From: Oxalobacteraceae bacterium
GTDB taxonomy: Bacteria > Pseudomonadota > Gammaproteobacteria > Burkholderiales > Burkholderiaceae_D
Length of the DNA stretch: 64,000 nucleotides
Assembly: GCA_027490725.1 (NCBI GenBank)
Contig: JAIXXN010000012.1
Coordinates: forward strand, 47,005-111,004
Direction: 5' to 3'
The notes beneath the pieces are model-generated. The model was given only the letters and a program-made list of their open reading frames with translations. It did not search any database and was not told the origin of the DNA. Position numbers and translations under genes: made by a program. Below, one piece after another: positions 24,286 to 33,500 of the stretch (its first letter is position 1; each line of letters begins with the position of its first letter).

Positions 24286-27117
24286 ATGTTTCACATTAAA
24301 TCGTTAGAGCTAGTCCACTGGGATTACTGGCAGCGGATCAAGAATATTCCGCTGGACGCAAAGATTATTACCATCGCCGGCCAGAATGGCTCGGGCAAGA
24401 CCACGCTGCTCGATGCACTGCGTACCCTGTTCGGTCTCGATTGCTCGATGGGCCGCACCTACAAGCACTATGCGCGCCACAGTGGCCAGCAGACGGCCTG
24501 GTTGCGCGCCGTGGTGGATAACCGCGCCGTTGGCAAACAGCTGTCCAACCGTCCGTTCCGCAGCTCCGGCTTCTTCAGCGACGATGAAGTGACGCTGTTC
24601 TGCCAGATCCAGAAAAACGGTGGCGACTGGAAGCGTCAGTACCTGATGCGGCCGGGGAATGTGCAGATCGAAGACATCGGCGAAGCCGGTAACGACTGGC
24701 TAGGGGTGGAAAACTACCGTAAGCGGCTGGCCAATGCGGGCCTGTCGCCGGCGATGGCAAAAGTACTGGCGCTGGAGCAGGGCGAAACCGACAAGCTGTG
24801 CGAATACGCGCCGCGTCAGCTGCTCGATCTGGTGTTCCAGGTGTTCGGCGACAAGGAAGTGCTGGATGCCTACGACGAAGCCAAACGTCACCAGCGCGAT
24901 ACGGAAACGGAGCTGAAGCGCTTCGAGGCCGAACTCGAGTCGTCGAAAACCAATCTGGAAGGTTTGCGCCTGCGCGTCGCCAACTATCACCAGTGGGAAT
25001 CGCTGAACAAGGAGCGCCGCAATCTGCAGGAAGAAGTGCTGCCGACGCTGGAATACCACGAGGCGCGTGAAAAGCACGCGGCGATCAGCCGGCAGTTGCG
25101 CGATGCGCGCAAGCCGCTGATGCAGGCCGACCAGCAGTTGACGGATAAGCGCAATGCGCTGGCCGCACAGGCCAAGGCGCTCAGTGATGCGCAGCAGACG
25201 GAAACGGTGCTGGAGCAGGAATCGACTGCGCTGCAAAGCCGTCTGAATCTGATTAACGGCAAACTCAAGCCGCTCGACTCGCTGCTGGAGCAGAAGGCGC
25301 GTCTGCAGAAACTGGCCGCCGATGCCGGTGCCGATCTGGCCGAAGTGGCGCAGCAGTTGCAGGAAAAAGAAATCGAACTGGCGCGCCAGCGTATGGCGCG
25401 CGATGCGGTGGCGGCGAAAATCGCTGGCGAACAGGCCACCATTGCGGCGCTGCAGGGCAAAACTGCCATGCCGGAGCCGGAGGTGCAGCGCGCCATGCGT
25501 CGCGCCCTGAATGATGCGGGCATCAGCCACGCCATGTTGTCCGACATCGTCGAGGTGACGGACGCACGCTGGCAGGGCGCGATTGAAGGGGTGCTCGGTG
25601 GTTACGCTTCGGTCGTGCTGCTCGATAAAGCCTCCGACGCTGCGGCGGCCTACCGTCTGGCGGAGAAAGAGCGCTATCGCCACTTCATCGTGCCAGATCT
25701 GGTGCATGCGCCAAGCGTCAAAGACGACAGTCTGATGTCGGTGCTGAAGTTTTCTGCGAAAGTGCCGGCCTGGCTGGTTGAACAGCTGAGCCGCATCACC
25801 CGCGTCGATAGTGTCGATGCTGGCGCCAAGCTGGGTAGCCACGAAGAATGGATTACGCCGGACGCCTACCATCGGGAACGTCGCGGTGGCCGTTCGCTGT
25901 TTGTGGAAGCTTCGCGCTACCGCTTCGGCTCGGCCGGGCGCAGCCAGCGTATGGAAGCGATCCAGAAATCGCTGCCGGCACTGGAAGCACAGGAAGATGG
26001 TCTGACCCTGATTGTCTCCAAGCTGGCCTCGGAAATCAGTGCGCTCAAGAGCCGTCTGGCTGGTGTCGATGCGGCCAAGGAACTGGCGGCACGTCAGGAA
26101 GAATTCGATGAAGCGGCGCGTAACGCCGTGCCGCTGCGCGAGGAGCGCATCGAAGTCGGTTCGCGTCTGGGTGAGCTGCAAACGCTGATCAAGAATGCCG
26201 TGGTAACCCGCACCCGTGCCGACACCACCTGGCAGAATGCCCGCTTTGCACTGTCCGAATCGGAAGCCGGTCTGCGCTTGAATAACCGCCGTCAGATCGA
26301 GCAGCGCAGCGAACATGCGCGTGCCCTGCTGGTACTGCGCAAAAGCTGGCGTCATCTGCCGAAAGGCTGGAAGCGTCAGGCCCGTCGTCAGGCGCTGGCC
26401 ACCGAACACCAGAACACCCATCAGGTGACGCTGCGCGTACACAGTCTGGAAACCAGTCTGGCACGCAGCGACTGGGAACTCGATGCCACCGTGATCGACC
26501 AGTACCAGCGTCTTAACGACCAGCTGCATGGCCGCCAGAGCGAAACCGAGGAGCGCCGCTACCAGAATAACCGCGCCATCGAAGCGACCGGCAATGCCCG
26601 TGGCGCATATATGGAGCGGCTGCGCTACACCATCAAGACCTATGCCAAGAACATCAAGGAACTGGGCGAACTGGCCGGCATTGAAGTGCATGCCGATCCG
26701 GTACGACTGGAGAACGATGACATGCTGCTGTCGCAAGCAGGCCTGCACGTGCGCTTCAAGTTCGACGGCAAGGGCATTATCGGGATGAATGACGGCGAGG
26801 CGTCAGGCGGCCAGCAGGTGATGAAATCACTGGTGCTGCTGATTGGCTTGCTGAAGTCGGAAGATGGTTCTGGCGGCTTCGTGTTCATCGATGAACCGTT
26901 TGCTCACCTGGATATCCGTAACATCCAGCTGGTTGGCGAGTTCCTCAAGAACACCGATGCGCAGTATCTGATGACGACGCCGCTGACGCATAACACCGAC
27001 GTCTACGACCCTTCCGAACTGACGCTGATCACCAGCAAGAAGAAGAAGGATACCGAGTGGGCCCAGCCGATCTTTGTGCTGCAGCGCCGCCCGGTCGAGG
27101 CAATTCCGCTGGTCTGA
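24286..27117 (+). CDS. MukB/MksB-like SMC-type condensin ATPase
   Basis: A 943-residue SMC-like ATPase. The N-terminal head has Walker A GQNGSGKTT (residues 32-40). Long coiled coils (about 200-400 and 560-740) flank a hinge-like globular region (about 410-560) containing WQGAIEGVLGGYASVVLL. The C-terminal head has the ABC signature ASGGQQ near 840, Walker B GGFVFIDEP (about 863-871) and the D-loop FAHLD. The head closes the ring with the kleisin-like subunit upstream. The size fits MksB/JetC rather than the larger MukB. No JetD/MksG toprim-like nuclease gene follows; the next gene is on the opposite strand. A housekeeping chromosome condensin is therefore more likely than plasmid defence. 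Confidence 0.88.
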   Translation: MFHIKSLELVHWDYWQRIKNIPLDAKIITIAGQNGSGKTTLLDALRTLFGLDCSMGRTYKHYARHSGQQTAWLRAVVDNRAVGKQLSNRPFRSSGFFSDDEVTLFCQIQKNGGDWKRQYLMRPGNVQIEDIGEAGNDWLGVENYRKRLANAGLSPAMAKVLALEQGETDKLCEYAPRQLLDLVFQVFGDKEVLDAYDEAKRHQRDTETELKRFEAELESSKTNLEGLRLRVANYHQWESLNKERRNLQEEVLPTLEYHEAREKHAAISRQLRDARKPLMQADQQLTDKRNALAAQAKALSDAQQTETVLEQESTALQSRLNLINGKLKPLDSLLEQKARLQKLAADAGADLAEVAQQLQEKEIELARQRMARDAVAAKIAGEQATIAALQGKTAMPEPEVQRAMRRALNDAGISHAMLSDIVEVTDARWQGAIEGVLGGYASVVLLDKASDAAAAYRLAEKERYRHFIVPDLVHAPSVKDDSLMSVLKFSAKVPAWLVEQLSRITRVDSVDAGAKLGSHEEWITPDAYHRERRGGRSLFVEASRYRFGSAGRSQRMEAIQKSLPALEAQEDGLTLIVSKLASEISALKSRLAGVDAAKELAARQEEFDEAARNAVPLREERIEVGSRLGELQTLIKNAVVTRTRADTTWQNARFALSESEAGLRLNNRRQIEQRSEHARALLVLRKSWRHLPKGWKRQARRQALATEHQNTHQVTLRVHSLETSLARSDWELDATVIDQYQRLNDQLHGRQSETEERRYQNNRAIEATGNARGAYMERLRYTIKTYAKNIKELGELAGIEVHADPVRLENDDMLLSQAGLHVRFKFDGKGIIGMNDGEASGGQQVMKSLVLLIGLLKSEDGSGGFVFIDEPFAHLDIRNIQLVGEFLKNTDAQYLMTTPLTHNTDVYDPSELTLITSKKKKDTEWAQPIFVLQRRPVEAIPLV

Positions 27118-27124
27118 ACCAGCG

Positions 27125-27156
27125 CGCTGGCCGGACGCCTGACGCGCCGGCCAGCG
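27125..27156. terminator. Inverted repeat between convergent genes
   Basis: Perfect 10-bp arms CGCTGGCCGG (27125-27134) and CCGGCCAGCG (27147-27156) with a 12-base loop, 8 bp after the SMC stop codon. There is no T tract, so it may be a rho-assisted or RNA-stabilising hairpin serving the SMC transcript and the convergent gene. Confidence 0.5.
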
Positions 27157-27163
27157 GCTTGCC

Positions 27164-27185
27164 AGCGCGTCCTTAGCGCGTCCTT
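27164..27185 (-). repeat. 11-bp tandem duplication
   Basis: Two copies of agcgcgtcctt (27164-27174 and 27175-27185) lie immediately beyond the stop codon of the minus-strand gene that ends at 27190. Confidence 0.8.
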
Positions 27186-27189
27186 AGCC

Positions 27190-27723
27190 TTACTTGATGT
27201 CGAAGATATCGATCGGGCGTGGCACCGCTTTGGTGTTACGCCGCCAGCGGATCAGGTGCAGCGCGAAGGTCAGGTAAAAGCCCCCCAGCATACCAAACAG
27301 CACTGCCGTCACCGGATTGCCGAGGAAGTCGGGATCGAGTGGCAGCTGGTTGTGCATATGCAGATAGGCCTCGAACAGCCGGTAGATCAGGCGGCTGATG
27401 AACAGCATCAGTACCAGCAGGCTGATACGGCGGTTCGGTGTATAGAAAAACCCTTCGGCGGTATTCGCCAGACGGGTGGTCTGTACATTGCGCCGTCCCA
27501 GCAGCACGCCCAGCGCGACACCGGCCAGCAGGGCGCCCAGCGCTTCCCATTTTCCCAGCAGGGTCGCGGCGATCACGCCCAGACCAGCAGCGCTGATCAC
27601 TGCCGTGCTGTAATGACGCCATAACTCGGAGCGGGTACGCCCCAGCATGATCTTGAGACGCGAATAAATGCGCCACACGGCCAGAGGCACCAGTAGCAGC
27701 AGGGTGATGGTGGTCATTTCCAT
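27190..27723 (-). CDS. Integral membrane protein of unknown function
   Basis: A 177-residue protein with four likely membrane helices (around residues 3-17, 40-80 as two, 108-128 and 145-165). The motif AVWRIYSRLKIMLGRTRSELW lies on the cytoplasmic side, and the C-terminus is basic (RWRRNTKAVPRPIDIFDIK). The pattern is reminiscent of CcdC/DUF1453-type membrane proteins, but this is only an impression. The start at 27723 is chosen because GGAA lies just upstream on the minus strand and the sequence before it is not membrane-like. It is convergent with the condensin operon and divergent from the peptidase gene. Confidence 0.72.
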   Translation of the reverse strand: MEMTTITLLLLVPLAVWRIYSRLKIMLGRTRSELWRHYSTAVISAAGLGVIAATLLGKWEALGALLAGVALGVLLGRRNVQTTRLANTAEGFFYTPNRRISLLVLMLFISRLIYRLFEAYLHMHNQLPLDPDFLGNPVTAVLFGMLGGFYLTFALHLIRWRRNTKAVPRPIDIFDIK

Positions 27724-27891
27724 AGTGATTCCAGCAGCAGTCGTAGTCAGATTCGTCAGAAAAAACCGGCAAAAAACCGGCGCACCGCGATTGTACGCCA
27801 GACTGCGGCCGCGCAGCCTTGACATTCATTTCTGGCGTCAGCACACTGGGCTGTGGCGTTCAGACCAACTGCGCCGGCACCAAGGATCCCC

Positions 27892-30375
27892 ATGACTCAA
27901 GTTTTATCCCAGCTGCCTGTGACGGCGGGGCTGCTCGCGCCGGCCCCCCATACTGGCGTGCAGCCCGATGGCTACGGTTTGCCGCCACTCTCTTTGCAGG
28001 AAATCGTCGATGCGCCGCGTACGCCCTCGCTCAGTTTGAGCCCGCAGCGTGACTGGCTGGCCGTGGTACAGACTCCCGCCTTGCCCGGGATTGCCGAAGT
28101 GGCGCAGCCGGAATTGAAACTGGCCGGGGTACGCATCCATCCCCGTAGCTGCGCCGCGGCGCGCTACTCCTTCGGTACCGACCTGTCGCTGCTGGAGCTA
28201 GCGAACCAGCAGCCGCGCCGCCTGCGCGGCCTGCCCCGCACGCTGCGGCTGGCCGATCTGAGCTGGTCGCCGGACCAGCGCTATCTGGCGTTTTCCAATC
28301 TGGCCTACAAAGGCCAGCGCGTGGTTGTGGAACTGTGGCTGGTCGATATCGCAGAAGGCAGGGCACGCCGGCTGTCGGCCCAGCCTTTGTCGACCGTGCT
28401 GACGCGCGGCTTTAGCTGGCTGCCTGATAGTAGTGGCCTGCTGGTGCACTGGCGTCCGGCGCATTGCGGCAAGCCCCCCGTCTCGGACGGTATCCCGCGC
28501 GGGCCACAGATGCAGGACACGGATGCCACCGGCGCTCCGCGTCAGCTGCGTACCTATCAGGATCTGCTGAAGAACCAGCACGATGCGCAGCTGTTCGAGT
28601 ATTACATCACGGTGCAGCTGGTGCGCCTCGACCTGCACGGTAAGGCGCAATTGATCGGCGCACCGGCCGCTTATTCCCGCAGCGCGATTTCGCCCGATGG
28701 CCAGCATCTGCTGACCCAGTGCATCACGCGGCCGTATTCGTATCTGGTGCCGGTGTCAAATTTTGGCGAGCGGATCGAGGTGCGTGATCTGGCCGGAACG
28801 CTGTTGCATAGCGTGGCCGAGTTGCCGCTGGTGGAAGGCCTGCCGCAAGGCAACGATGCGGTACCGGCTGGCGTGCGCAATCTGGGCTGGCGGGCCGACG
28901 CTGCGGCCACGCTGGTATGGGTAGAAGCACAGGATGGTGGCGACCCGGCGCAGCCGGTGCGCGACGGCATCCGCGACGTGGTGTACCAGCACGCAGCACC
29001 GTTTGCGGAAGCTGAGGCGCCGACAGTGCTGGCGCGCCTGACCATGCGTTACGCCGGGATCGCCTGGGGCCGCGGCGATGTGGCCCTGATCAGCGAGCGC
29101 TGGCACAAGACGCGTGCCTTCCAGCGCTGGAAGCTGCAGCCCGATCAGCCTGACCACGCACTGCAACTGATTTACGCCGGTTCCTATGAAGATCGCTACA
29201 GCAGTCCCGGTGCGCCGGTGCTGCGCGCCGATAGCAAGGGTTTTGCACGTCTGCTGATCGGGCCGGACAACACGATTCTGCTGGATGGTGCGGGGGCGAC
29301 GCCGGAGGGCGATCGGCCCTTCCTCGATCGCCTATCGCTCGATAGCGGGCAGAAGGAACGGTTGTTCCAGAGCAGTGCGCCGTATTTCGAAAACGTGGCA
29401 GCGGTACTGAATCAGGACGGCACGCTGATTCTGACCTCGCGGGAATCGCCCACCGAACCACCGAACTACTATCTGCGCGATCTGCGCCAGCCGGCCGACC
29501 GGCAACTGGTGGCGCTGACGCAGTATCCCCATCCCACGCCGCAACTGCGCGATGTGCAGAAACAGCAGATTCGTTACCAGCGTGCCGATGGCGTAGCGCT
29601 GACGGCGACGCTGATGCTACCCTCCGGTTACGAGGCGCAGCGTGACGGACCGTTGCCGCTGCTGATGTGGGCCTATCCGCAGGAATTCAAATCGGCCGAT
29701 GCGGCCAGCCAGACCACGGGCTCACCGTACCGCTTCAATGCGGTCAGCTACTGGGGACCCGCAGCGTTTCTGGCGCTGGGTTATGCGGTGCTGGATAATC
29801 CGTCATTCCCGATTATCGGTCGTGACGAGGAAGAACCGAATGACAGCTACCTGCCGCAACTGGTGGCCGATGCCGAAGCGGCGGTGGCCGAAGTGGTGCG
29901 GCGCGGCGTGGCCGAGCCGCATCGCATCGCCATTGGCGGGCACTCGTATGGCGCCTTCATGACCGCCAATCTGCTGGCGCATACGCGTTTGTTCCGCGCC
30001 GGTATTGCCCGCAGCGGTGCGTATAACCGCAGCCTGACGCCGTTCGGCTTCCAGTCCGAGGAGCGGCCGTTCTGGCAGGCGCCGCAGGTGTATCAGGCGA
30101 TGTCGCCGTTTAATCATGCGGACCGTATCAAGGATGCTCTGCTGCTGATTCACGGCGCCGAGGATGCCAATAGCGGCACCTTCCCGGTGCAGAGCGAGCG
30201 TATGTTCCAGGCCATCAAAGGATTAGGCGGTACGGCGCGGCTGGTGATGCTGCCCAATGAGGCGCATGCCTACCGGGCGCGCGAGTCGATTCTGCACATG
30301 CTGTACGAGACCCATCGCTGGCTGGATCGCTACGTCAAACATGCGCTGCCTGAGGTACCAGAAGGCGTAAAATAA
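27892..30375 (+). CDS. S9-family serine peptidase, glutamyl endopeptidase-like
   Basis: An 827-residue prolyl-oligopeptidase-type enzyme. An N-terminal beta-propeller (about 40-560; repeated strands such as LADLSWSPDQRYLAFSN) gates a C-terminal alpha/beta hydrolase. The catalytic triad is visible: Ser685 in GGHSYGAF, Asp758 in HGAEDANS and His792 in NEAHAYR. Propeller and hydrolase patterns resemble the glutamyl endopeptidase (S9D) branch that cleaves peptides after Glu. No signal peptide is evident at the chosen ATG (27892, preceded by AAGGAT), so it may be cytoplasmic, unlike many exported S9D enzymes. It is followed 27 bp later by a tiny proline-rich gene. Confidence 0.88.
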   Translation: MTQVLSQLPVTAGLLAPAPHTGVQPDGYGLPPLSLQEIVDAPRTPSLSLSPQRDWLAVVQTPALPGIAEVAQPELKLAGVRIHPRSCAAARYSFGTDLSLLELANQQPRRLRGLPRTLRLADLSWSPDQRYLAFSNLAYKGQRVVVELWLVDIAEGRARRLSAQPLSTVLTRGFSWLPDSSGLLVHWRPAHCGKPPVSDGIPRGPQMQDTDATGAPRQLRTYQDLLKNQHDAQLFEYYITVQLVRLDLHGKAQLIGAPAAYSRSAISPDGQHLLTQCITRPYSYLVPVSNFGERIEVRDLAGTLLHSVAELPLVEGLPQGNDAVPAGVRNLGWRADAAATLVWVEAQDGGDPAQPVRDGIRDVVYQHAAPFAEAEAPTVLARLTMRYAGIAWGRGDVALISERWHKTRAFQRWKLQPDQPDHALQLIYAGSYEDRYSSPGAPVLRADSKGFARLLIGPDNTILLDGAGATPEGDRPFLDRLSLDSGQKERLFQSSAPYFENVAAVLNQDGTLILTSRESPTEPPNYYLRDLRQPADRQLVALTQYPHPTPQLRDVQKQQIRYQRADGVALTATLMLPSGYEAQRDGPLPLLMWAYPQEFKSADAASQTTGSPYRFNAVSYWGPAAFLALGYAVLDNPSFPIIGRDEEEPNDSYLPQLVADAEAAVAEVVRRGVAEPHRIAIGGHSYGAFMTANLLAHTRLFRAGIARSGAYNRSLTPFGFQSEERPFWQAPQVYQAMSPFNHADRIKDALLLIHGAEDANSGTFPVQSERMFQAIKGLGGTARLVMLPNEAHAYRARESILHMLYETHRWLDRYVKHALPEVPEGVK

Positions 30376-30402
30376 GGACATCCTCAAGCAAGGAGAATCT
30401 CG

Positions 30403-30561
30403 ATGTTGATGCCTAACCTGGTTAGTCCCGCGTTGCCGCCGGCATACTCGCAGTTTGCGCACCGTGCCCCCGATCCGGTGCCGGCCGATGATCCGGCACC
30501 GCCAGCGATTCCCCATCCGGTGCCGCAGGATGATCCGGTACCGGACCACAATCCGAGTTAA
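30403..30561 (+). CDS. Small proline/aspartate-rich protein
   Basis: A 52-residue reading frame with a strong AAGGAG ribosome-binding site (30390-30395) 7 bp before the ATG. The second half is a repeated PDPVPADDPAPP / PHPVPQDDPVPD pattern, so the peptide is probably unstructured. It has no signal peptide. Its TAA stop overlaps the TAA of the convergent tamB gene (30558-30560) in a TTAA palindrome. It lies 27 bp after the S9 peptidase, probably in the same transcript. Evidence for expression is the ribosome-binding site and regular amino-acid pattern only. Function unknown. Confidence 0.6.
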   Translation: MLMPNLVSPALPPAYSQFAHRAPDPVPADDPAPPAIPHPVPQDDPVPDHNPS

Positions 30562-33500
30562 TCAAACGCCCAGTTGTACAGCACGTCCAGCGCATTGTTG
30601 GTGCCGGTCTGGAATTGCAGGGTGATGCGCGGATTCAGCTTGTATTTGAGTTTGACCAGACTGGTGGCGGTACCGGCACCTTGCTCGAAGCTCAGATAGG
30701 CACGTGCCGACAGGCGCTTGCCCACCGTGACCACGGTCGATTGCAGGCCGGTAGCGGAACCGGCAGCGCTGCCGGCTGCCTGTCGCACGCCCAGTTCATC
30801 GACCCCCAGCGCATTCGCCAGCCGTCCCTGACCACTGCCGAACAGTGCACCGGCTGCAGCACTGAGTAGCGCCATATCGTTACCGCCGGTGTTGTCGATG
30901 CCGTGACCGAGTACCAGCCAGGCCAGCTTGTCGCTGTCCGATACATTCGGGGTGGAGACCAGTTTGGCCACCGGCGCCAGTGCTGTGCCGCGCACTTCCA
31001 CACCGGCTTCCACATTGGTGTCGCTGATCGCTTCGCCTTCCGGTCCGTGCCGCACGGCGAGAATATTCAGGCCGGGGTTGTCGTAAGCACCGCTGAAGTT
31101 GATGACGCCGCGCTCGATGCTCAGTTGCTTGCCATACGCGGCGTAGGTGCCGCTGACCACGCGGATGCTGCCCTGTACGCGCGGCGCGCGCCGTTCGCTG
31201 ACGCGGATGCGTAGAGTCCCGGCCAGCTGGGCGTTGAGGCCTTTGCCTTTCAGGTTGAAGGCGTCGCCCAGATCCGCTTCCAGATCAATATTCAGCGGCT
31301 GGCCCTGCGGCGTTTTGGCGGGTGCGCTGCCACCGCGACGCAGGACGATCACATCATCGCTGAGGGTAGGGGTATTTTCGCTGGCCAGTTCGATGCTGGC
31401 CCGTTCGGCGCGGAATTTGCCATCGAGCTGGAAATGCTGGGCGTCGCGCGTGAGCGTACTGCTACCACTGAGCACCAGAATCCGGTCCGGACGGGCCAGT
31501 ACTTCCAGCTTGTCGGCCGTGAGCTTGAGGTTCATGCTGGCCTGACTCTCGGCGTAGCGCAACCAGCCGGTGGCACTGGCGCGTCCCTCGGCACCATCGA
31601 AGTTCAGGCTCTGCAAGGTCAGCTGGTCACCATTGATACGCGCCAGCAGCTGGCCGTTACGCAGCTTGATGCCCTGTTCCGGCAGGTTGAGGAGCAGCTT
31701 GTCGCCACTCACCTCGCCATTCAGTAACGGTGCTGCGAAGCTGCCGCTGCCCGCCACGTTCAGCTTCAGCGTGCCATCGACTTCCATGCCCGGTTGTCCT
31801 GCCAGTGGCGCCAGCCAGGCAATCGAGCCGATACTGGCGCTGCCGTTCAGGGTGAAGCGGCTGTTTTCGCTGAGGTGGCCGTCGACCAGTCGGGTGCTGG
31901 CGTCGAAGCGCGCCTGACCGGCACGGCTGCCATCGAGACCGAGTTGTAAGCGCAGATTGCCGTCGCTGATGTCAGCGCGCGCATCGAGCAGGCGCAGGCC
32001 CAGTGGCTGCGGCAGATCGGTGCCGGTGATGGTGAGGTCGCCGGCTTCGCGATACACCCGCAACATGCCGTCCAGTGCCGGTGTGGCACCAGCCTGCAGC
32101 GCCAGCGCCCATTCGCCGCCCAGCGTCAGGGTGCTACGTACCAGGTCGTGCCAGGCCGGCGAGAGCTGGGCCAGATAGTTGGCAGGGATGCCCTGTGCCT
32201 GTCCCTTGCTGCGCCAGCTGGCACCGTTCTTTTCCAGCTGGTCGAGCCGGATGCTGCCTTCCGGCAGATCGATGCGGGCGGCGCCCAGTCGGATCTGCTG
32301 CGGATGGAGCAGGCCGGCGACGCCGCTGCCACTGGCGACCGCTAATTTGAGTGCTGCCGGCGCCGCTAGCGTGAAAGCGTAGCGGCCACGGTTCTGCAGG
32401 GTGTTCAGGGTGCCGTTCCAGTTATCGCTGGCCCAGTTACCGGACAGGCGCAGGTTCGCATCGAAGTCGGCATTGCTGGCCGCCAGTTGCAAGGTGTGGG
32501 CGCTGCGGCTGCCCGAGCTTTGCAGGCGCACACGGTTCAGGATCAGGTCCGGAGAACTGAGACGGCTAAGTTCGAGATCGGCCAGCATCGGTACGTCGCT
32601 GCTACTATCGGTGCTGCCCAGTGTGGCGCTGCCACGGATGCTGGCGATCTGTCGCGCGCCGGGCAATTGCAGCTTGGCGCCATCGACGCTGAAGCCGAGC
32701 GCCGGTCTGGCGCTGCTGCCGGCCAGCGTGCCGGCTGCATTGAGCGTGCCGCCGAACTGTGGTCCGAGTACGTTCAGCTGTGGTGCGCTGAGTTTCCATG
32801 CCAGCTGGTCGCCGGTTTTGCCGAAGCTGCCTTTGGCCGTCAGCGCCATGCTGGCCAGATGCAGGTCGATGTCGGCATTGCTGAGACGTGTGCTATCGAG
32901 TTGCAGCGCGGCGCGACCGCTGAGCGGCGCGCTGCCGAAGGTGGAGGGCTGCAGTTGCATGCTGAGGCTGGCCCGCCAGTCGCGGGTCAGTCTGGCCTCG
33001 GCGCTGAAGCCGGCCTGAATGCTGCCGCCCTGCAGACTGCCGAAAGCGGCGGGATCGACCTGCTGCAGTGTCCCCTGCAGGCTCAGTCCGGGAATCCGCT
33101 GTTTGCCGCTTAGTGCCAGTGTGCCGCTGGCGTGGATCCGGCTGGCAGGGTTGGCATGACGGGCAGCGCTCAGTGCCAGTGCGCTGGCATCGAGTTCGAA
33201 GTTGCTGCGTGGTGCTGCCAGGCTGCCGCTGACGGTGCCGCTGGCCGTGGCGGCGCCCGTCAGTTGCGGGGTGAGGGCGCTCAGTTGCGGCGCGTCGATG
33301 CGCCAGCGTAGCTGTTCGCCCGCGGCGCCGAAATTGCCGTTGATGCTGGCGCTGTTCTGCGCCAGTTGCGCGCGCAGCGCCACGCCGCTCAGGTGGCGCG
33401 CGTCGGCATGCAGCTCGCCGTTGCCGGTTAGGGCATGGCCGGCCAGCTTGCTGGCCTGCAGATCAAGGCTGGCCGTCGCTTGCCATGCCGGTGCCAGTTT

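Noticed and set aside
24700..26748. 682-codon minus-strand frame opposite the SMC gene; similar long minus frames at 54341-56425, 47286-49127 (plus) and 59005-60555
   Set aside because: All lie opposite genes with certain family motifs and have low-complexity Arg/His/Gln composition without domains.
22119..27117. Wadjet/JetABCD plasmid-defence system
   Set aside because: The fourth gene (JetD/MksG, toprim-like nuclease) is missing; the next gene is on the opposite strand and encodes a membrane protein. Kept only as a condensin-like triad.
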